A stretch of 64,000 nucleotides of DNA from the NCBI GenBank assembly GCA_000349905.1, contig KB722750.1:518561-582560 (forward strand), given 5' to 3'. Shown in pieces: positions 46,761 through 60,371 of the stretch; positions within the stretch are counted from its first letter, which is position 1, and each line of letters starts with the position of its first letter. Made by a program: the position numbers and the translations under genes. The stretch is from Volvariella volvacea V23. Lineage: Eukaryota; Basidiomycota; Agaricomycetes; Agaricales; Pluteaceae. The notes beneath the pieces were generated by a model. That model did not search any database, was not told where the DNA came from, and saw nothing but the letters and a program-made list of their open reading frames with translations.

Positions 46761-48072
46761 TTAGGAGTTAGCATTATAACCTCGCCTCTGTGGGGAGATA
46801 GTTAATCCCAAGTCCAAAGCAGTAGCATGATTGCAACCCACCTCATAGCGCTGATGCGGTCTATTGAAGGCCTTGCAGTAATTGAGAATATGCCGATCCA
46901 AGTCGCGTCTGTTGGCGAGATATTTACCACAGCTGAAGCAATGGTTCATTGGCACATCTCTCGCCATATGTCGAGCCACCAGGTGTGGCAAAGCAGCACG
47001 CGCCTGGGTTGTCGTATTGCACCCTGGCACGATGCATGGAACGTTATACTTTCCGGTTATCTCAATAGAAACCCCATGGTTCTCTTCCAAGTGACCCTGT
47101 ATCTGAGAGAAGCAATATAGCTTGTGCAATATCGTGGAAGAACAGCCTGGAATCGGGCATTCCAGTTCAAATATCCACTTTCTGTAAGTGCAGGAGACGG
47201 CTTCTAATTGACCTTGGCACATCGTGCGAAGCTCCTGGCGTGGCACTCTCCGGTATCCAGGGGAAGATATGAAGCCCTCAAAAATACTACGACAGACAGA
47301 TGTTATCGCCAGCAATACAAATGGACAAATTTCACTTACTCCCGCTCCTCGTAGCCTACAACATATCCAATCCATTTCTTTGGAATGGCGATGCCTTGAG
47401 GAAGGTTAAAGGAACTATGGAACCGTCAGCGCGTCTCAAGTGCGGTGGCATTCTGGTGGCTTACCTGATATCTACTTGCACCGGTGATTTTTTGACAGTG
47501 CTGCAACTAGTCACCCCACTTCTCCGCTCGAAATTGTGCTCTATGAACGATGTGCTTTCTGACTGAAGGTTGGGATGTCCAGCGCCAAAGTCGTTGTGCA
47601 AGTCGCTCCCATTGGGCGTCGAAGAACTTGTGAGGATTGGTGGGATAGGACGTAACTCGGTGGCTGAGGGCATGTGCAGCGAAAACGGGTAATGAGGGAG
47701 CTGATAAGAGAGTCCAGAAGGATCTGTAGTAGTGCACCATGCATCAAATGTGCCGGGCTGCTGTGGCAACTGGAGTGAGCTGTGTGGTACACCCCAGATG
47801 GCATTCTCTAAGGCCAGCTCTCCTGATCTAATTGGCCCTTGGGTGCCACGGACGATGGGGAGATTTTCGGGGGGATTGACACCTTGCGAAGCGGAATCCA
47901 TTGTACCCTGCCCAAGAGGTGAACTATAACATCGCGTTAGTTATGTGCCCATTACGCGATAGGATAGGGTGAAAGCGAGGAATAAGGCCTACACGTTATG
48001 CAAGACGCTAGGCATATATACAGACGCGTCTTGAATGAAATCGTGCAGATTAGTGCTTGGAAGAGAGGCCAT
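46761..48072 (-). CDS. Lineage-specific Cys/His zinc-finger protein, array copy 3
   Basis: Four exons (plus-strand limits): 47993-48072, 47465-47923, 47340-47414 and 46761-47286, giving 379 residues. The N-terminal helix is replaced by LHDFIQDASVYMPSVL, followed by a Ser/Pro-rich middle. The linker GIAIPKKWIGYVVGYEERE clearly parallels ARIPAEWAGRVVNFKEFR of copy 1. That match fixed the exon 3 splice site at 47414, where a GCTGAC branch-like site precedes TAG. Fingers: CPIPGCS ... HLEENH, CIVPGCN ... HLVARH, and CFSCGKYL ... HILNYC. There is no 15-nt exon here: exon 1 joins directly to the middle exon, in the same phase. Same strand and order as copies 1 and 2. Confidence 0.78.
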
Positions 48073-48988
48073 GATGTGTGAGGACCCGACCCAATTCCAA
48101 GAGGCATCTTAAAGGGAAAACTATGAAGTACTATACAGCAGGGGAATAGAGCTAATTTGGTCTAACAAAGGAGGGACTAGGATGGGCTCGTTAAGCGAGA
48201 TTATCCTCTTAACACGATGCATCATTCCGGGGGGAGTTTTACGAGGGACAGTCATTCGATCGCGTCGTTCCCGAGTCAGCAGCGCCACCAAAGATTAAGC
48301 GAGTAGCAACCGCCTTAGAAATTCTCAGCCTAGGTTCGGGGGGGCATATTGCGTCATAGACTCCCCAATAGAGCAACCTTCTTTGTGTCCTTGGGATGCT
48401 CCCTTCAGGACATCATGGCACGAGGCGCTGCAAGTATTATGAACCCCCGCAAACAATTCTTAGCTCCTTCTTACCAGGCCCACGTAGCGATTTCCAAAAG
48501 GAGCTCTACCAGACCCTGGATGTCAGGGTTTCTTGTCAGTTGATTTGTGGAGGATTTGTGGAATGGGGTAGAATAGCTACTGGTATCTAGATTGCGCGTT
48601 GGGCCACGCAGGTAGGGAGGTGGGAATGAATCTATTGCTTGAAAACGTGAACGCGAGGCTGGGAAGATAGCCTTTATGCTGTCCAGGACACTCTATTAAT
48701 GCCAAGAAAGGGCTGCTGGTGCCTTCATCCATTTTCTTCGCCGCTAGGATGCGTCTCGTCATGTTGTAATTTGATGGTGCTACTGAATTGTTTGCTCTGC
48801 GCAAGCCACAGTCAGAGGGTATTCTAGCATGCCAAGTTGTGCTAGATATGAGAGGTACATAGATGCTACGTCAACATACAATCACATTTCCCGGAACAAT
48901 TCAAGTATCAAACAAGTACGCAGAGTAGAGCACGAAACAATGGTAGAAATAGCGATGGATACTGGCCGATAACATCAAACAAACACCA
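48073..48988. other. Intergenic, 0.9 kb
   Basis: Between zinc-finger copy 3 (its 5' end) and the 3' end of the TPR gene. No gene recognised. Confidence 0.5.
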
Positions 48989-51756
48989 TCAATTTGTTCG
49001 AGCATCCCCGCTAGATTCGGCAACCCCCTCTGTTTGTACCTCAATTGCTCCCGAACCCGACCCTGCATTCACCTCCACTGGTACAATTTCCTGGCCCCCT
49101 CCATCCTCCAATATTCCCTCGTAATTTGACTTCTCTTCCGCCGCCGCCGTTAGAACCTTTCGGTATTTCTCTTCGTTGCCAAGTTGATCTGCCACCAGAA
49201 CGGCCTCCTCGGCATGTTCCCGTCCCTCCTTTGTTCTCCCAAGTTCTCGGCACAGCCCAGATGATCTAATCAACCCCTCTACCAATTGTACTTTATACCC
49301 GCCCGATCCCTTTGCAGTTCCGTTAGATAGCGCCCGTTGAATAAACATGACCTCTTTAGCTAGCTCCAGCGCTTCCTCCGGACACCCGAGCTTCGCCAGA
49401 TTCTCTGAAACGAGCCTGAACGCCAGCGCCAAGTCTCGATTGACGAATCGTGGATTGTTCTTGACGAATGTCTGGTGGATCTGCAACATCGTCTGAGCCG
49501 ACTCCAATGACTCATTGTGCCTCTCAGGCCCAAGGTGGAACAATGAAAGGCTAACCAATCCATGTGCAACGACCAACCACGGCGTTGTCCATAGTGGCCT
49601 TTCGCTGACAAGTAACTCCAGCGTCTTTACCCCTTCCTTTGAGTAATCTAACGCTTCATCGAAGCGGCCTAGATTCACCAGGCAGTATCCCATGAGCATC
49701 TGTCCCCACCCCACTTTCTGTAGGAATACATCCGGCCTTTTCTTCGCCAGTCGCGTGTGAACTTCTATATCCTCTTTAACCAACTCATAAACCTCTTGCC
49801 ACCTTCCGAGATCCATCAACCTTTTCGCTGTGCCATGTAATGAGGTGGCTAGTGCTGCTTCGTACAAATCTGGGTTCTTGGATGCAAGACTTCGGTATAC
49901 AGAAATGGCCTCTTGTGCTGCTTCCAATCCCTCTTGAAAGAACTCTGCCTGCCCCAGACAGAGGGAGGCATTTAATAGGGATTCTGCTAGATCTGGGAGA
50001 TAAAGCTCCGAGTTTTCGCTGACCAACACGCGCCTAATCCCCAGCGCCTCGCGCGCCAAATCCGCAGCCTCTTCAAATCGACCAATAAACCCAAGATAAT
50101 GGGAGAATGTATTGAGCAAGGATGCCAGCAGCGAGCGGTATCTCTTTTCTGTTTTCGACAACCGACGAACAATGTCCAAGGCTTCTTGTGCAAGAGCGAC
50201 TGCATCACTAAACCGGCCGAGTCGGTATGCGGCGATAGCAGCAACGCGCAAAGACCCCGACAGCACGACTTCGAACGTGTAACCATTCAGCTGTCGACCG
50301 ACGCAATTGCGATATATCTTGATGTCCTCTTGTGAGATGAGCCACGCGTCTTGGTACATTCCGAGGTCACTGAGCGCAGCAGATAACGCGTGTAACTCCT
50401 TCGCAGTTGTCTCCATTGGCACAGATTGATCTTGACTCCGCAGAATTTTCATCGTCTGTATGACACGCATGACAATGTCCTGTCGTTCTTGTGTTGGTTC
50501 TGTCGATTGCCCATAATGCGCGAGGAACCAAGGTTCTGGTGGACTTTCCACAATATTTGTATCGGTTTCAGCAGGCCTCTGACCGCGTTTTGGTCGTCGT
50601 AGGAGAATCCTAAATGCCTTGCGAATGGAACGAAGGAATGACTTGGCTGCAGGGGGGGAGATGGGAGATACTTCCTGTATGCGGCTGCTCTGCTGTTGCA
50701 TTTGGGTGAGAGTGATGGCGATGGGAGTTTGGGAAACGACATGCGTCAAAGTTTTGACAATGGTCTGGAGATACTGCTTTTCTAATGATGAGATGGAATG
50801 TTTTTCCAGTTCCTTGGAAAAAACGTGATTAGAGTGAGTTTGGTGTCCGCAGAACGCAAGTTCTTACCTTCGAAGCTCGTTTAATGACCCGTTTCATCTC
50901 CGTACGCGACATATCCCTCGCCCCCACAAGTTCCTGAGCCCTAGAAGGATCCGTGCCGGCTTCATCAAACCTATTTTGCAACCCTGCTTCAACTTGATCT
51001 AATCGCGTGTGTATTTCAGCACGTAGTTGTAGCACTGTCAACTCCGTACGGGCAGTTGTTCCAGTCTATACCACAGCGGGGTGTTATCACGGCTAAGTAG
51101 AGCAAGCCACTTGACGCGCTTACCGAGAATCGTTGATAGCACTTATTTACCTTCTTCTCCAATCGCTCGATTTCATCAGCAATGTCATCTCGTTCTCGCC
51201 ACGCTGCAAAAGCCCCGCGAAGCCCGGGCCTCGAGGAGCAAAGTTTACGGCAACGGTCTAGAGCAGCTTGCAGATCCCTACAAGACAGGGCGTGTTAATT
51301 TATGCTGTACCCTATGCCCTATTTGGCTGTTCAAACAAGGGACCGCAGCTGTGCGAAGTTCCCCAATTCGCCCAGCATGGAGATTGGTGGGCATAAACGG
51401 AAAGGGGTTCGCTTACGCTTGGAGTAGTGCTAGTGCGTCTCTCAGCCGCTCAGCGTTAAGGTTTTGTTGGCGGTCTTGTATCAATTCGTGTATGTGTTCC
51501 AGAGATTCCACGAGGTCCGTGCCCAAATCTCGAAGCTTGACTTGATTTCCAGAAACCTGCACCATGAGGTGAATATAAAGCAAATTAAAGACATAGAATA
51601 GAAGTATCGCAAAGAGCGGGACGACGAGCTCATTCAAAGTGGCTAGACAACACCTACCATTCCCAAGGAATTCTTCACCTCTTTCCCCATTTCCACAAGC
51701 GTTTTCGCCATATCGATCAACGCCAGAATACTCGATACTGCACCAACGGCCTCCAT
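48989..51756 (-). CDS. TPR protein with N-terminal helical (NLR-like) domain
   Basis: Five exons (plus-strand limits): 51658-51756, 51417-51556, 51124-51277, 50868-51065 and 48989-50812, giving 804 residues. The first 200 or so residues are helical and start MEAVGAVSSILALIDMAK, with a later KKVNKCYQRFST block typical of the N-terminal domain of Agaricomycete receptor-type proteins. From about residue 300 onward, tetratricopeptide-like helices repeat about every 42-45 residues (LGRFSDAVALAQEAL, IGRFEEAADLAREAL, LGRFDEALDYSKEGV, LGCPEEALELAKEV). The C-terminus is disordered. There is no NTPase domain between the two parts, unlike full NLRs. TPRs usually mediate protein-protein contacts; the partner is unknown. 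Confidence 0.8.
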
Positions 51757-53091
51757 TTTCAAGTACCACTCTCAAATGTTTGAGTTTGGAGTTGTTTCGG
51801 ATTTTTTTCGATTCCTCGAGGCTAGGCAAGTGGTACAGATGGGACGATTGAAGGGGTATTGAACAGGGTTAGAATTCCATGCGTCGTAGCAGTGAATTGT
51901 TCACATGTCAATGCAGGAGGCAGGGACTCATAAGCCTTAGAAAGCAATTCTTGGGTTGTCACCTGCATCCGACTCTTCTCGTGACACTTTAATCGAGCTT
52001 GACTTCACTTGTGAGTCGCATCAATGGCCAACGAGGCGATGTGCAATGGGATATAAAAGGCATGCAATGTAAACTTTGCGTCACAGGTCATCGATGGGCT
52101 AAGGGCTGGGGACTTGCGATTTTTGCCTCGTAGTGGATGAGAGACTACTTGTGAAGTCCGTAAAAGCGGGTTGCATTGTCAAAATTCGTGGATAGGACAC
52201 CTACCAGTAAAAAAGACCAATCAGCACAACTACACCTGGAACACTGCGCAGCCCACCTTCGTCTCTTGGCAAGAGCATGCTGATACACCTCATGCACTAC
52301 TACGCAAGATGAAAACTCCTGGCAGCTGGGCAATGGGAGATGGCAGCTGGCGAAAATCAAAAGCTTTACTTTGATGATGTTTTAACTGGAAGGTTGAAAG
52401 GGCTTTCCATAAACGGTAGGCGTTGATTTGGCTGACTATGCATCACATTTTGGGCTTGTATGGTATGATACTCGCTAGTTTGCTCCATAGATCGCGCTTG
52501 TTATAGTGCTCATCACCGGGGACACGTATAGCGATTCATAAAGCAGGAGTATGGGGGGCTCAAGCGGCAATTGCCGGGATCTACTCGGCTAGCACCGCAA
52601 AAAACTAAAACGATGTGCTGTGTGACTGTCCCACCACAAGACGTTCTGCGACTATTACTTGACCGTGGCCATGATTCCTTGTATTCAGCGTGTCACTACT
52701 CCGTCTAAATGATATGCATATCGGCCTTACTGCTACTTCTCAAATATTTCGTACAACCATTGGCGTGAGTGACCCCCCGACATCACAGTTTTTATGCAGA
52801 TCTGCCCGTAGCGCTACATCTTATTCCGCTGCTCGCAGGCTCCCAATTTACGCCATAAAAGTCTCAACACACACAAGATTGACCAAATAGTAGTACGATT
52901 TTTTTGACAGAAAGAGGTGAGTCAACACGAGTATAGCGAGCATTAGTAACAGTATCGAAATGATCGCATGCGATTTCCGAGTCTGAATCATTGGAGGTAT
53001 CAACTATGTCGTCCGAAAGAGTACAACAACGAAGCGTGAAACTGTTTATCTGTCTTGCATCGCATACCTAGATGTGCATGAGTTCTAACCT
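51757..53091. other. Intergenic, 1.3 kb
   Basis: It contains the TPR gene's upstream region and the 3' flank of E2-like copy 1. No supported gene. Confidence 0.5.
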
Positions 53092-53828
<737 letters not shown>

Positions 53829-54989
53829 TGCAGAGCATCGGTCGTTCTAGATTCCCAGGCGAAAGCGCCATTCGAGGCCATCCGGGAGCCATCCAATGTG
53901 CGGTGCAGGTACATTTGACAAATTGGATGGAGACGAGTAGCCAAGGGCGTCAAAAAAACGTATAATGAAGGAATGAAGAGAACGCACAGGATCTTCAGGC
54001 ATTTACGAGTCAGAGGGACAGTAGTCAATGGAAGGCTGCAAGCAACAGCAGGAACGCCTCCTTGCATTCAGTTTTGTAGTGCTTATCCCGCCTATTGAGT
54101 TTACATTGCCTCCTTAGATGCTCCACTTCAGCTTTCCCAGTCTTCTGTGAAGTACCCTTCTCCATTTCCTCGCGTTCCTAAACTAAGGGCTCATTTAGGG
54201 AAAGTAACATGTTGTGCGGTACACGCGTTACATTACGTGTGTTTTGCTGCGTTCTCCCGTCAGCTGCGCATTGTGACCTGATTCCCACCTGACCTGACTA
54301 TTTTTGGCTCCGAGGTCTGTGATGTTGGATCGATGGGTTCGTCGTCGTTGCTGATATAAACAAAATGCGTGTGGGGAGGCGCTCGGTAAAGTCCGAAATC
54401 CTACCGGCAGTCCCGGGCCACCATCCGGGCCACCCAGCTTCAATTAAGCACGCTGGAGACTGGTAGTCTTCTCGATCGACACTGGCTAGACCATAGACGG
54501 CACTCTCTCCGTATGGACTGATCAGCTGAACGAATCCCTTTTGCGTCCCTGAAGCTCTCAAGGTCCTGGTATTACTCTTTTATTGATTATGTATCTGGAT
54601 GTAAGTGGTACCTATTTCCAGTTCTACACTCCTTTATTGAACCGACTTTATCAAATCACGGTTCACGTAGAACTCTCTGTGCCTTCGTTGGTGGTAATCA
54701 TGTTGCAACGCGTTCGGCATCAATTTATCGTGATCCGTGTCACAATAGAAACCCAAGGATATGTCCAACACTGCTTCAATGGGCTGTGTGCGGAAAGAAG
54801 CAGATCAATACCAGTAAAATATAAAACACGACAGAGACAGAGCGATACTGTGCAGCGGACTACACCTGAAGCTATCTATGCATAGAACAAAGAAGCGTGA
54901 GGTTGTTCATCTCAAAATATTCATCCTACATAGCATACCTATTCGCACATGAGCTATTGACCTCTCGCAAGTATCAAATAAAGAACGGC
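53829..54989. other. Intergenic between the two E2-like copies
   Basis: Parts near 54990 resemble the 3' flank of copy 1 near 53092, so the duplicated unit includes 3' UTR sequence. No gene seen. Confidence 0.5.
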
Positions 54990-55685
<696 letters not shown>

Positions 55686-56796
55686 GGCGGGAGATCAATC
55701 GTGCTATTTCCCAGATAAAAAAATGCCACAGTAACCAATAAACCATCCACACCATGAAACGGGTATGGTTTATGATTGGGTTCCAGGTGGGAGGTCGATG
55801 TGCCATGATCAGCACGAAAACGATAGATTGATATGAAGCGATGCGCGTACCGGAAATGCACATATAGCGAGAAAGACGCACTTTTGATTGTCGAAAGGGA
55901 AGAGGTAACCACTGAAGGACAGCTGGAAAGTGAAGAGGCAGTGGTCAAAAAAGAAGCTGTTGCTGAGCGCTGCAAAAATAGCGGCTTGCGCTAGATTTTG
56001 CATGAATCCCCGCAGCGCAGTCCGCTCATCCCGCCCACCGAGTTCCCATTAGTTCAAGGCCTACAGTGCAGAACCTCCACTCCAAATAGGACCGGTTTCC
56101 CGCCAGCCAAGACTCGATTTCCTGAAGTACACCATTGAGATGCTGGTAGACGCCCGGCGGCAAACTCCGACTCCTGTCAATCTAGACCCTGGACTGGACC
56201 ATCTCCCACTCACCGGGTCTCGCTCAGTCTCGTACGCACCTCCACCACATCCGCATAGGGCCATGGGATCAACAGATGCTCCCCTGATTGACGCTGCTGG
56301 AACACAACATGCCCCGAGTCCCTAGACCACGCACGGCGAATTGGCCTCGTATGGGTATGGACTGATCAGCTGGTCGAGAACACCCTCTGGTCTTCTGACC
56401 CCACATCAGCCTTGGCCCTCGAGCTGATTGTGCATGTCGGTCTGGAAGGTACGTCTAGCTCTCCCCATCTCCCGGTCTACTCAACCTTATCAGCCCACGA
56501 TACATGTCTAGAACACCCCAAATTACCCAAAATCCACGTCAAAAAGTCAAACCATCCAGCACCTAAGCAGACCGTGACCCAGCCTCGAACATCATATGTC
56601 CCACAATGCGCCCTATATAACTCCCTCTATTCTCCCCAATTTTGGCGCTTCCATTGCCATCCCAACTCACTCCGCACATTCACACATCCCCACTCGAACC
56701 TACTCTGTACACCTTTACCCACCCTCCACCGCTCAATCCCGCTCGCCTTACCTCTCAACTCAACTCAGCGCTAGAGCCTAGAGACCACGAACCACG
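55686..56796. other. Intergenic, 1.1 kb
   Basis: It lies between divergent genes: the E2-like copy 2 (minus) and the COX subunit (plus). Open frames here have no recognisable content. The C-rich stretch before 56797 is probably the COX leader. Confidence 0.5.
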
Positions 56797-57164
56797 ATGC
56801 TTAGACTCGCACGTGCAGGTGTACTTCGACCCGCGATGCGCTCGCACACCCTCCAGCGCCCCATGGCCATGACACGGCGCTTTGCACATACCCATGAATC
56901 TCCATCTGTACGTCCCTCCCCGTCTCCTGCACCAACTGGGGGTTGACATATCTGGTCTCGGTATCTAGAATATGCCCTTTGATTATACCAATCGACGGAC
57001 GTTAAAGTACAAGTTCTTGGCTTATATGGGAACTGGGTTCTCGATACCCTGGATTGCGATTTGGTGGAGATGGTACGTATCTCTTCCGGCCCTTTGGAGG
57101 ATGCGATCTCACATTTTGGCCGTGAATCTATAGGAATCGCCCAGGAGGAATCAATAACCCTTAA
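56797..57164 (+). CDS. COX8: Cytochrome c oxidase small subunit (Cox8 / mammalian VIIc type)
   Basis: Three exons: 56797-56907, 56969-57072 and 57134-57164, giving 81 residues. An Arg-rich mitochondrial presequence (MLRLARAGVLRPAMRSH) is followed by the conserved NMPFDYTNRRTLKYK on the matrix side and a single transmembrane helix (FLAYMGTGFSIPWIAIWW). It ends WNRPGGINNP, as in fungal homologues. It is an accessory subunit of complex IV in the inner membrane. Family assignment rests on the MPF...N-R...K-F...G-SIP pattern. Confidence 0.82.
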
Positions 57165-57397
57165 TCGTATCAGGGGACTGATGATGGACACTGTTGTACC
57201 ACGAACAAAGAATCAGTCAAGAAGTTGAACATTCGATCTGTACACTATTCGTTCCTTTGGGTTGTCATGATAGATTCGCTATTCCTTGTACTCTTGTTTG
57301 AATGTTAATAAACGCATATAACATTCACCTATGGCTAAGAGCGTGATGATGATACACCATCTGCATCGTGCTCCTTTTGAATCTACACCACATCATC

Positions 57398-58523
57398 TCA
57401 CCTAACCTCCACCTTCCTCCCCTCCCAATCCTCCTTCAACCTCCTCTCCACAATCTCATCCCACTCCCTTGCCTTCCCAGCCGCAACCTCAATGACCTCC
57501 ATCACCTTGCCCATTTCCAGCGGCACGCCTCCGAGCTTTTGCAGCACGCACATCTCCCGCTGCGCGTTGATCGCGATGGAGATCAGGCCGGCGCTGAGGC
57601 GTTGTTCGAGGTGCGAGGGGTCGATGATGAACGGTGTGGGCGGCTGGGAGGGGTCGGAGGGGGAGGGGAAGAAGGCAAAGGTGAAGCAGAAGGGGGTGTG
57701 GTGGATTGCTAGCGGGACCGGAGCGCGTTCTGTTGGAGGGTGCTGCGGAGAGGGGATGAGCTGCATGCAAATAGGGAGGAGCGGGACGGACGGACTATCG
57801 TTATTTCGTCGCCGATGACTTCTACTTCTGGTCTGCGGAAGTGTTTGAGGGCTACCATTCCGGCGAGACAGGCGCAGTCGAGCATGTTGCCGTCGTCGGA
57901 CAGGAAGTGGATTGTTAGTCGTAGATGCCAGACCTGTGGTTATGTCAGGACCATCTTCTAGAAGGGAAGATAGGGTGCATGTATACGCACTCGTTTTCTG
58001 GCTAGAATGCACAACGACTCCTTGTCGATTGTGTCGCTTCTTCTCAAGACCTTGTCGAGCATACGGGTGATCGTGACTTCCTCTTCCGACGCACTAGAGT
58101 CGACGTCCGTATATACCCAGGTAACAAGCGGCACAGAAAAGGAAGAGGTTAATCAAGACGGATAGGTTGAACGTAGGAGATACATACCTACCGAGCGATC
58201 TCGTACTCTGTCGACGCCATGGGTGAAATCTCAGAGTTGATCGAAATGATGCCTTCGAACGGTCTCTCGGGTGTAGGCTTTACGATCTTGCCTTGTACAT
58301 GGGCAATTACTCTACGATATCCTTTTCAATTCCCGAGCGAACGATAAGAAACGAAAACGCACCTTGTCTTCCCCATTGCACATTCCACCCACCCCAGCTC
58401 GTGTCCAAACGTCAAAACCGGTGTCCTAGCCTGCAGCGGCAGTCTTCCATCAATCCTCAGCGACTGCTTCAACGACGCAGCAACAAACTCCTTTTCCGCT
58501 ATCGAGGGCGACGGTGGCCGCAT
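57398..58523 (-). CDS. RRP45: Exosome complex component RRP45 (RNase PH-like)
   Basis: Five exons (plus-strand limits): 58363-58523, 58192-58311, 57991-58093, 57796-57933 and 57398-57742, giving 288 residues. Landmarks are EKEFVAASLKQSLRIDGR, GWVECAMGKTRV, PFEGIISINSEISPMA, the catalytic-like core with LSDDGNMLDCACLAGMVALK, HFRRPEVEVIGDEI and HPPTERAPVPLAIHH. A short Glu/Arg-rich tail follows. RRP45 is one of six RNase PH-like ring subunits of the nuclear and cytoplasmic exosome and is not itself catalytic in eukaryotes. The gene is divergent from SDHD with 290 bp between the start codons. Confidence 0.93.
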
Positions 58524-58813
58524 AACGTGTTGTCGAGGTCCAGTGCCCGATGGTCAAAATGCCTAATCTTTTCGCGTTATTTGCACGTATTAGAATCGCA
58601 AGGTGACGCCCCAGAGTCGGCCCTCCGCAAGCCGGGCGGACGGAGTCGGGAATAACCGGTGCGTGTCGGGCGCGGGCCAGCAGAGCGCAATCCCGTGAAT
58701 TTGCACTTTCCATCTCTCCTCCAGCTTGTGAGTCTCCCGCTCTTTTGCTCGTCCGCGTCTGCTCTCTCGATTGCTGGTGTCTGACAATCCCGTCTGCAGT
58801 GGCGATTCAATCC
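58524..58813. promoter_or_regulatory. Divergent promoter region between RRP45 and SDHD
   Basis: 290 bp separates the two start codons, so the genes must share or overlap promoters. C/T-rich tracts typical of fungal leaders (CTCTCCTCC-like) flank the plus-strand start. No specific binding site can be assigned. Confidence 0.6.
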
Positions 58814-59573
58814 ATGGCCTCCTCTGTCGTCCTCCGATCTTCACTTCAAAGGGCTCTCGTTGCTCAGCGAGTCGGTCTCCGCGCTGGTGCTGTCCAAGGT
58901 TCGCATATCCTCCAGCCTATTCCGGACCCAGGATCAATGCAGGCGCTGATGATCTCCTTCCACATCCAGTCCGACATGCATCCTCCGAGGCCCAATACGT
59001 CCCAGGCGGTCGTAAGTCTCCCTCCTCTCCACTGCATCCAGCACCTCTCACTCCCACCCCATCCCTCCAGCCATCTACAAAGGAACAGCAAACGACCCGA
59101 CCACCTTCCCCCCACCTTCACGCATACATGGCTCCTACCACTGGGCCTTTGAACGCGTCCTCTCCGCCGGCCTCGTCCCGCTCACGGTCGCAGCCTTCGC
59201 CACCAGCGGAACAAACTACCCCGTCCTGGACGGCATCCTGGGCATGAGCCTGATCATGCACAGTCACATCGGGGTGCGTCGCCCTCCCGTCCCGTAAACG
59301 CACGTGCACGTGCAGATGTTGATGCTCTTGTCGCAGTTCGACGCCATCCTGGTGGACTACGTCCACAAACGCAAGTTCCCCGTCATCGGCCCCATTGCGA
59401 GCTGGACCCTCCGCGCCGCAACTGTCGGTGCCTTGGTTGGAGTTTATCAATTCAACACCAACGATATCGGTGCGTCTCCATCCCTATATGCGTTCTTTTC
59501 CTGTTGTTTTAATTTAACTTTTCACGCCCCTTCAGGTCTGACCGAGTTGATCGCCAAACTCTGGGCTGCATAG
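58814..59573 (+). CDS. SDHD: Succinate dehydrogenase membrane anchor subunit (SDHD/Sdh4)
   Basis: Five exons: 58814-58898, 58943-59011, 59071-59273, 59337-59469 and 59536-59573, giving 175 residues. A mitochondrial presequence (MASSVVLRSSLQRALVAQR) is followed by GTANDPTTFPPPSRIHGSYH, the first transmembrane helix, and MSLIMHSHIGFDAILVDYVH. The haem-ligand His and the ubiquinone-site Asp-Tyr of the family lie in that last block. It ends LTELIAKLWAA. Intron 1 is only 44 bp with an unusual GTTCGC donor; a nearer acceptor would make a 17-bp intron, so I chose GCAG at 58942. Complex II couples succinate oxidation to ubiquinone in the inner membrane. Confidence 0.93.
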
Positions 59574-60371
59574 TCTCCCCATCTCCCCGTTGGTCTCAGG
59601 AGACGGGCCACTACATCCTACATTGACTATCCTCACATGCATCTCTGCGTTTTTATGTCATGCTCAATAGAGGGCAGATCATCAAAAGAATAGGATTTCG
59701 CTTTTCGTTTATTCGCGGTGTTGTCTGATCCTGCTCGTTAGTGCTTTAGCATCCACTCCAAGGATTTTACGCATGGCTCCGTGCGTTTGCGATACTGCCC
59801 GAACGTAATCGGTATGTTTAACTTGTGCGCCGTGGTGCTGTCAATGTCGTTGCCATTGCGGAGTTAGGACATGTCGACTTTTTGACATGGAACTCCGGCG
59901 GACATATGAGCTCGCTACGACGTTGCTGATAGGTCAACTTGACCTTTTGAGCACATGGTCAACTTGGTGTTTGTGACGCAAACTACTCCAGTTTCTAATG
60001 CAATACACACTAGCGAGGGATGTTTAAAGCTGAGGAGTTTTCCCTCGTTCCATCAACACCCGAGTCGGGGTCATGCGCATAGAAATATGTAATCACAATT
60101 GAAAGGCCAGTAGCACGGCTGTAGCTTATAGCCTCCGGACCCGCCATGATGCTACCTGAACAGCACCAGATCTGACTTCACTGCTGCACTCCGTTCAAAA
60201 TCAGGCTTGAAGTACACTCTATGCCGCAGTGTCACAGCCACAGCGCGCCATATTTGTACAGGAATTGCGCCCATCAGACTTTGCTATTAACTACCACTGT
60301 TGTGTCTGTGCTCGAGTTCAACCTGTTCTAACCACAACTGTTCCAGTTTTGGTCACAAGCTATTCCTTACG
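59574..60371. other. Intergenic, 0.8 kb
   Basis: SDHD 3' flank and upstream region of F-box copy 1. The last 80 bp resemble the stretch upstream of copy 2 (62580-62647): TTGTTCTAAC and CAGT..CACA blocks are shared. Confidence 0.55.

Noticed and set aside
58899..58915. A 17-bp intron in SDHD
   Set aside because: Too short for spliceosomal removal; using the acceptor at 58942 gives a 44-bp intron with the same phase.
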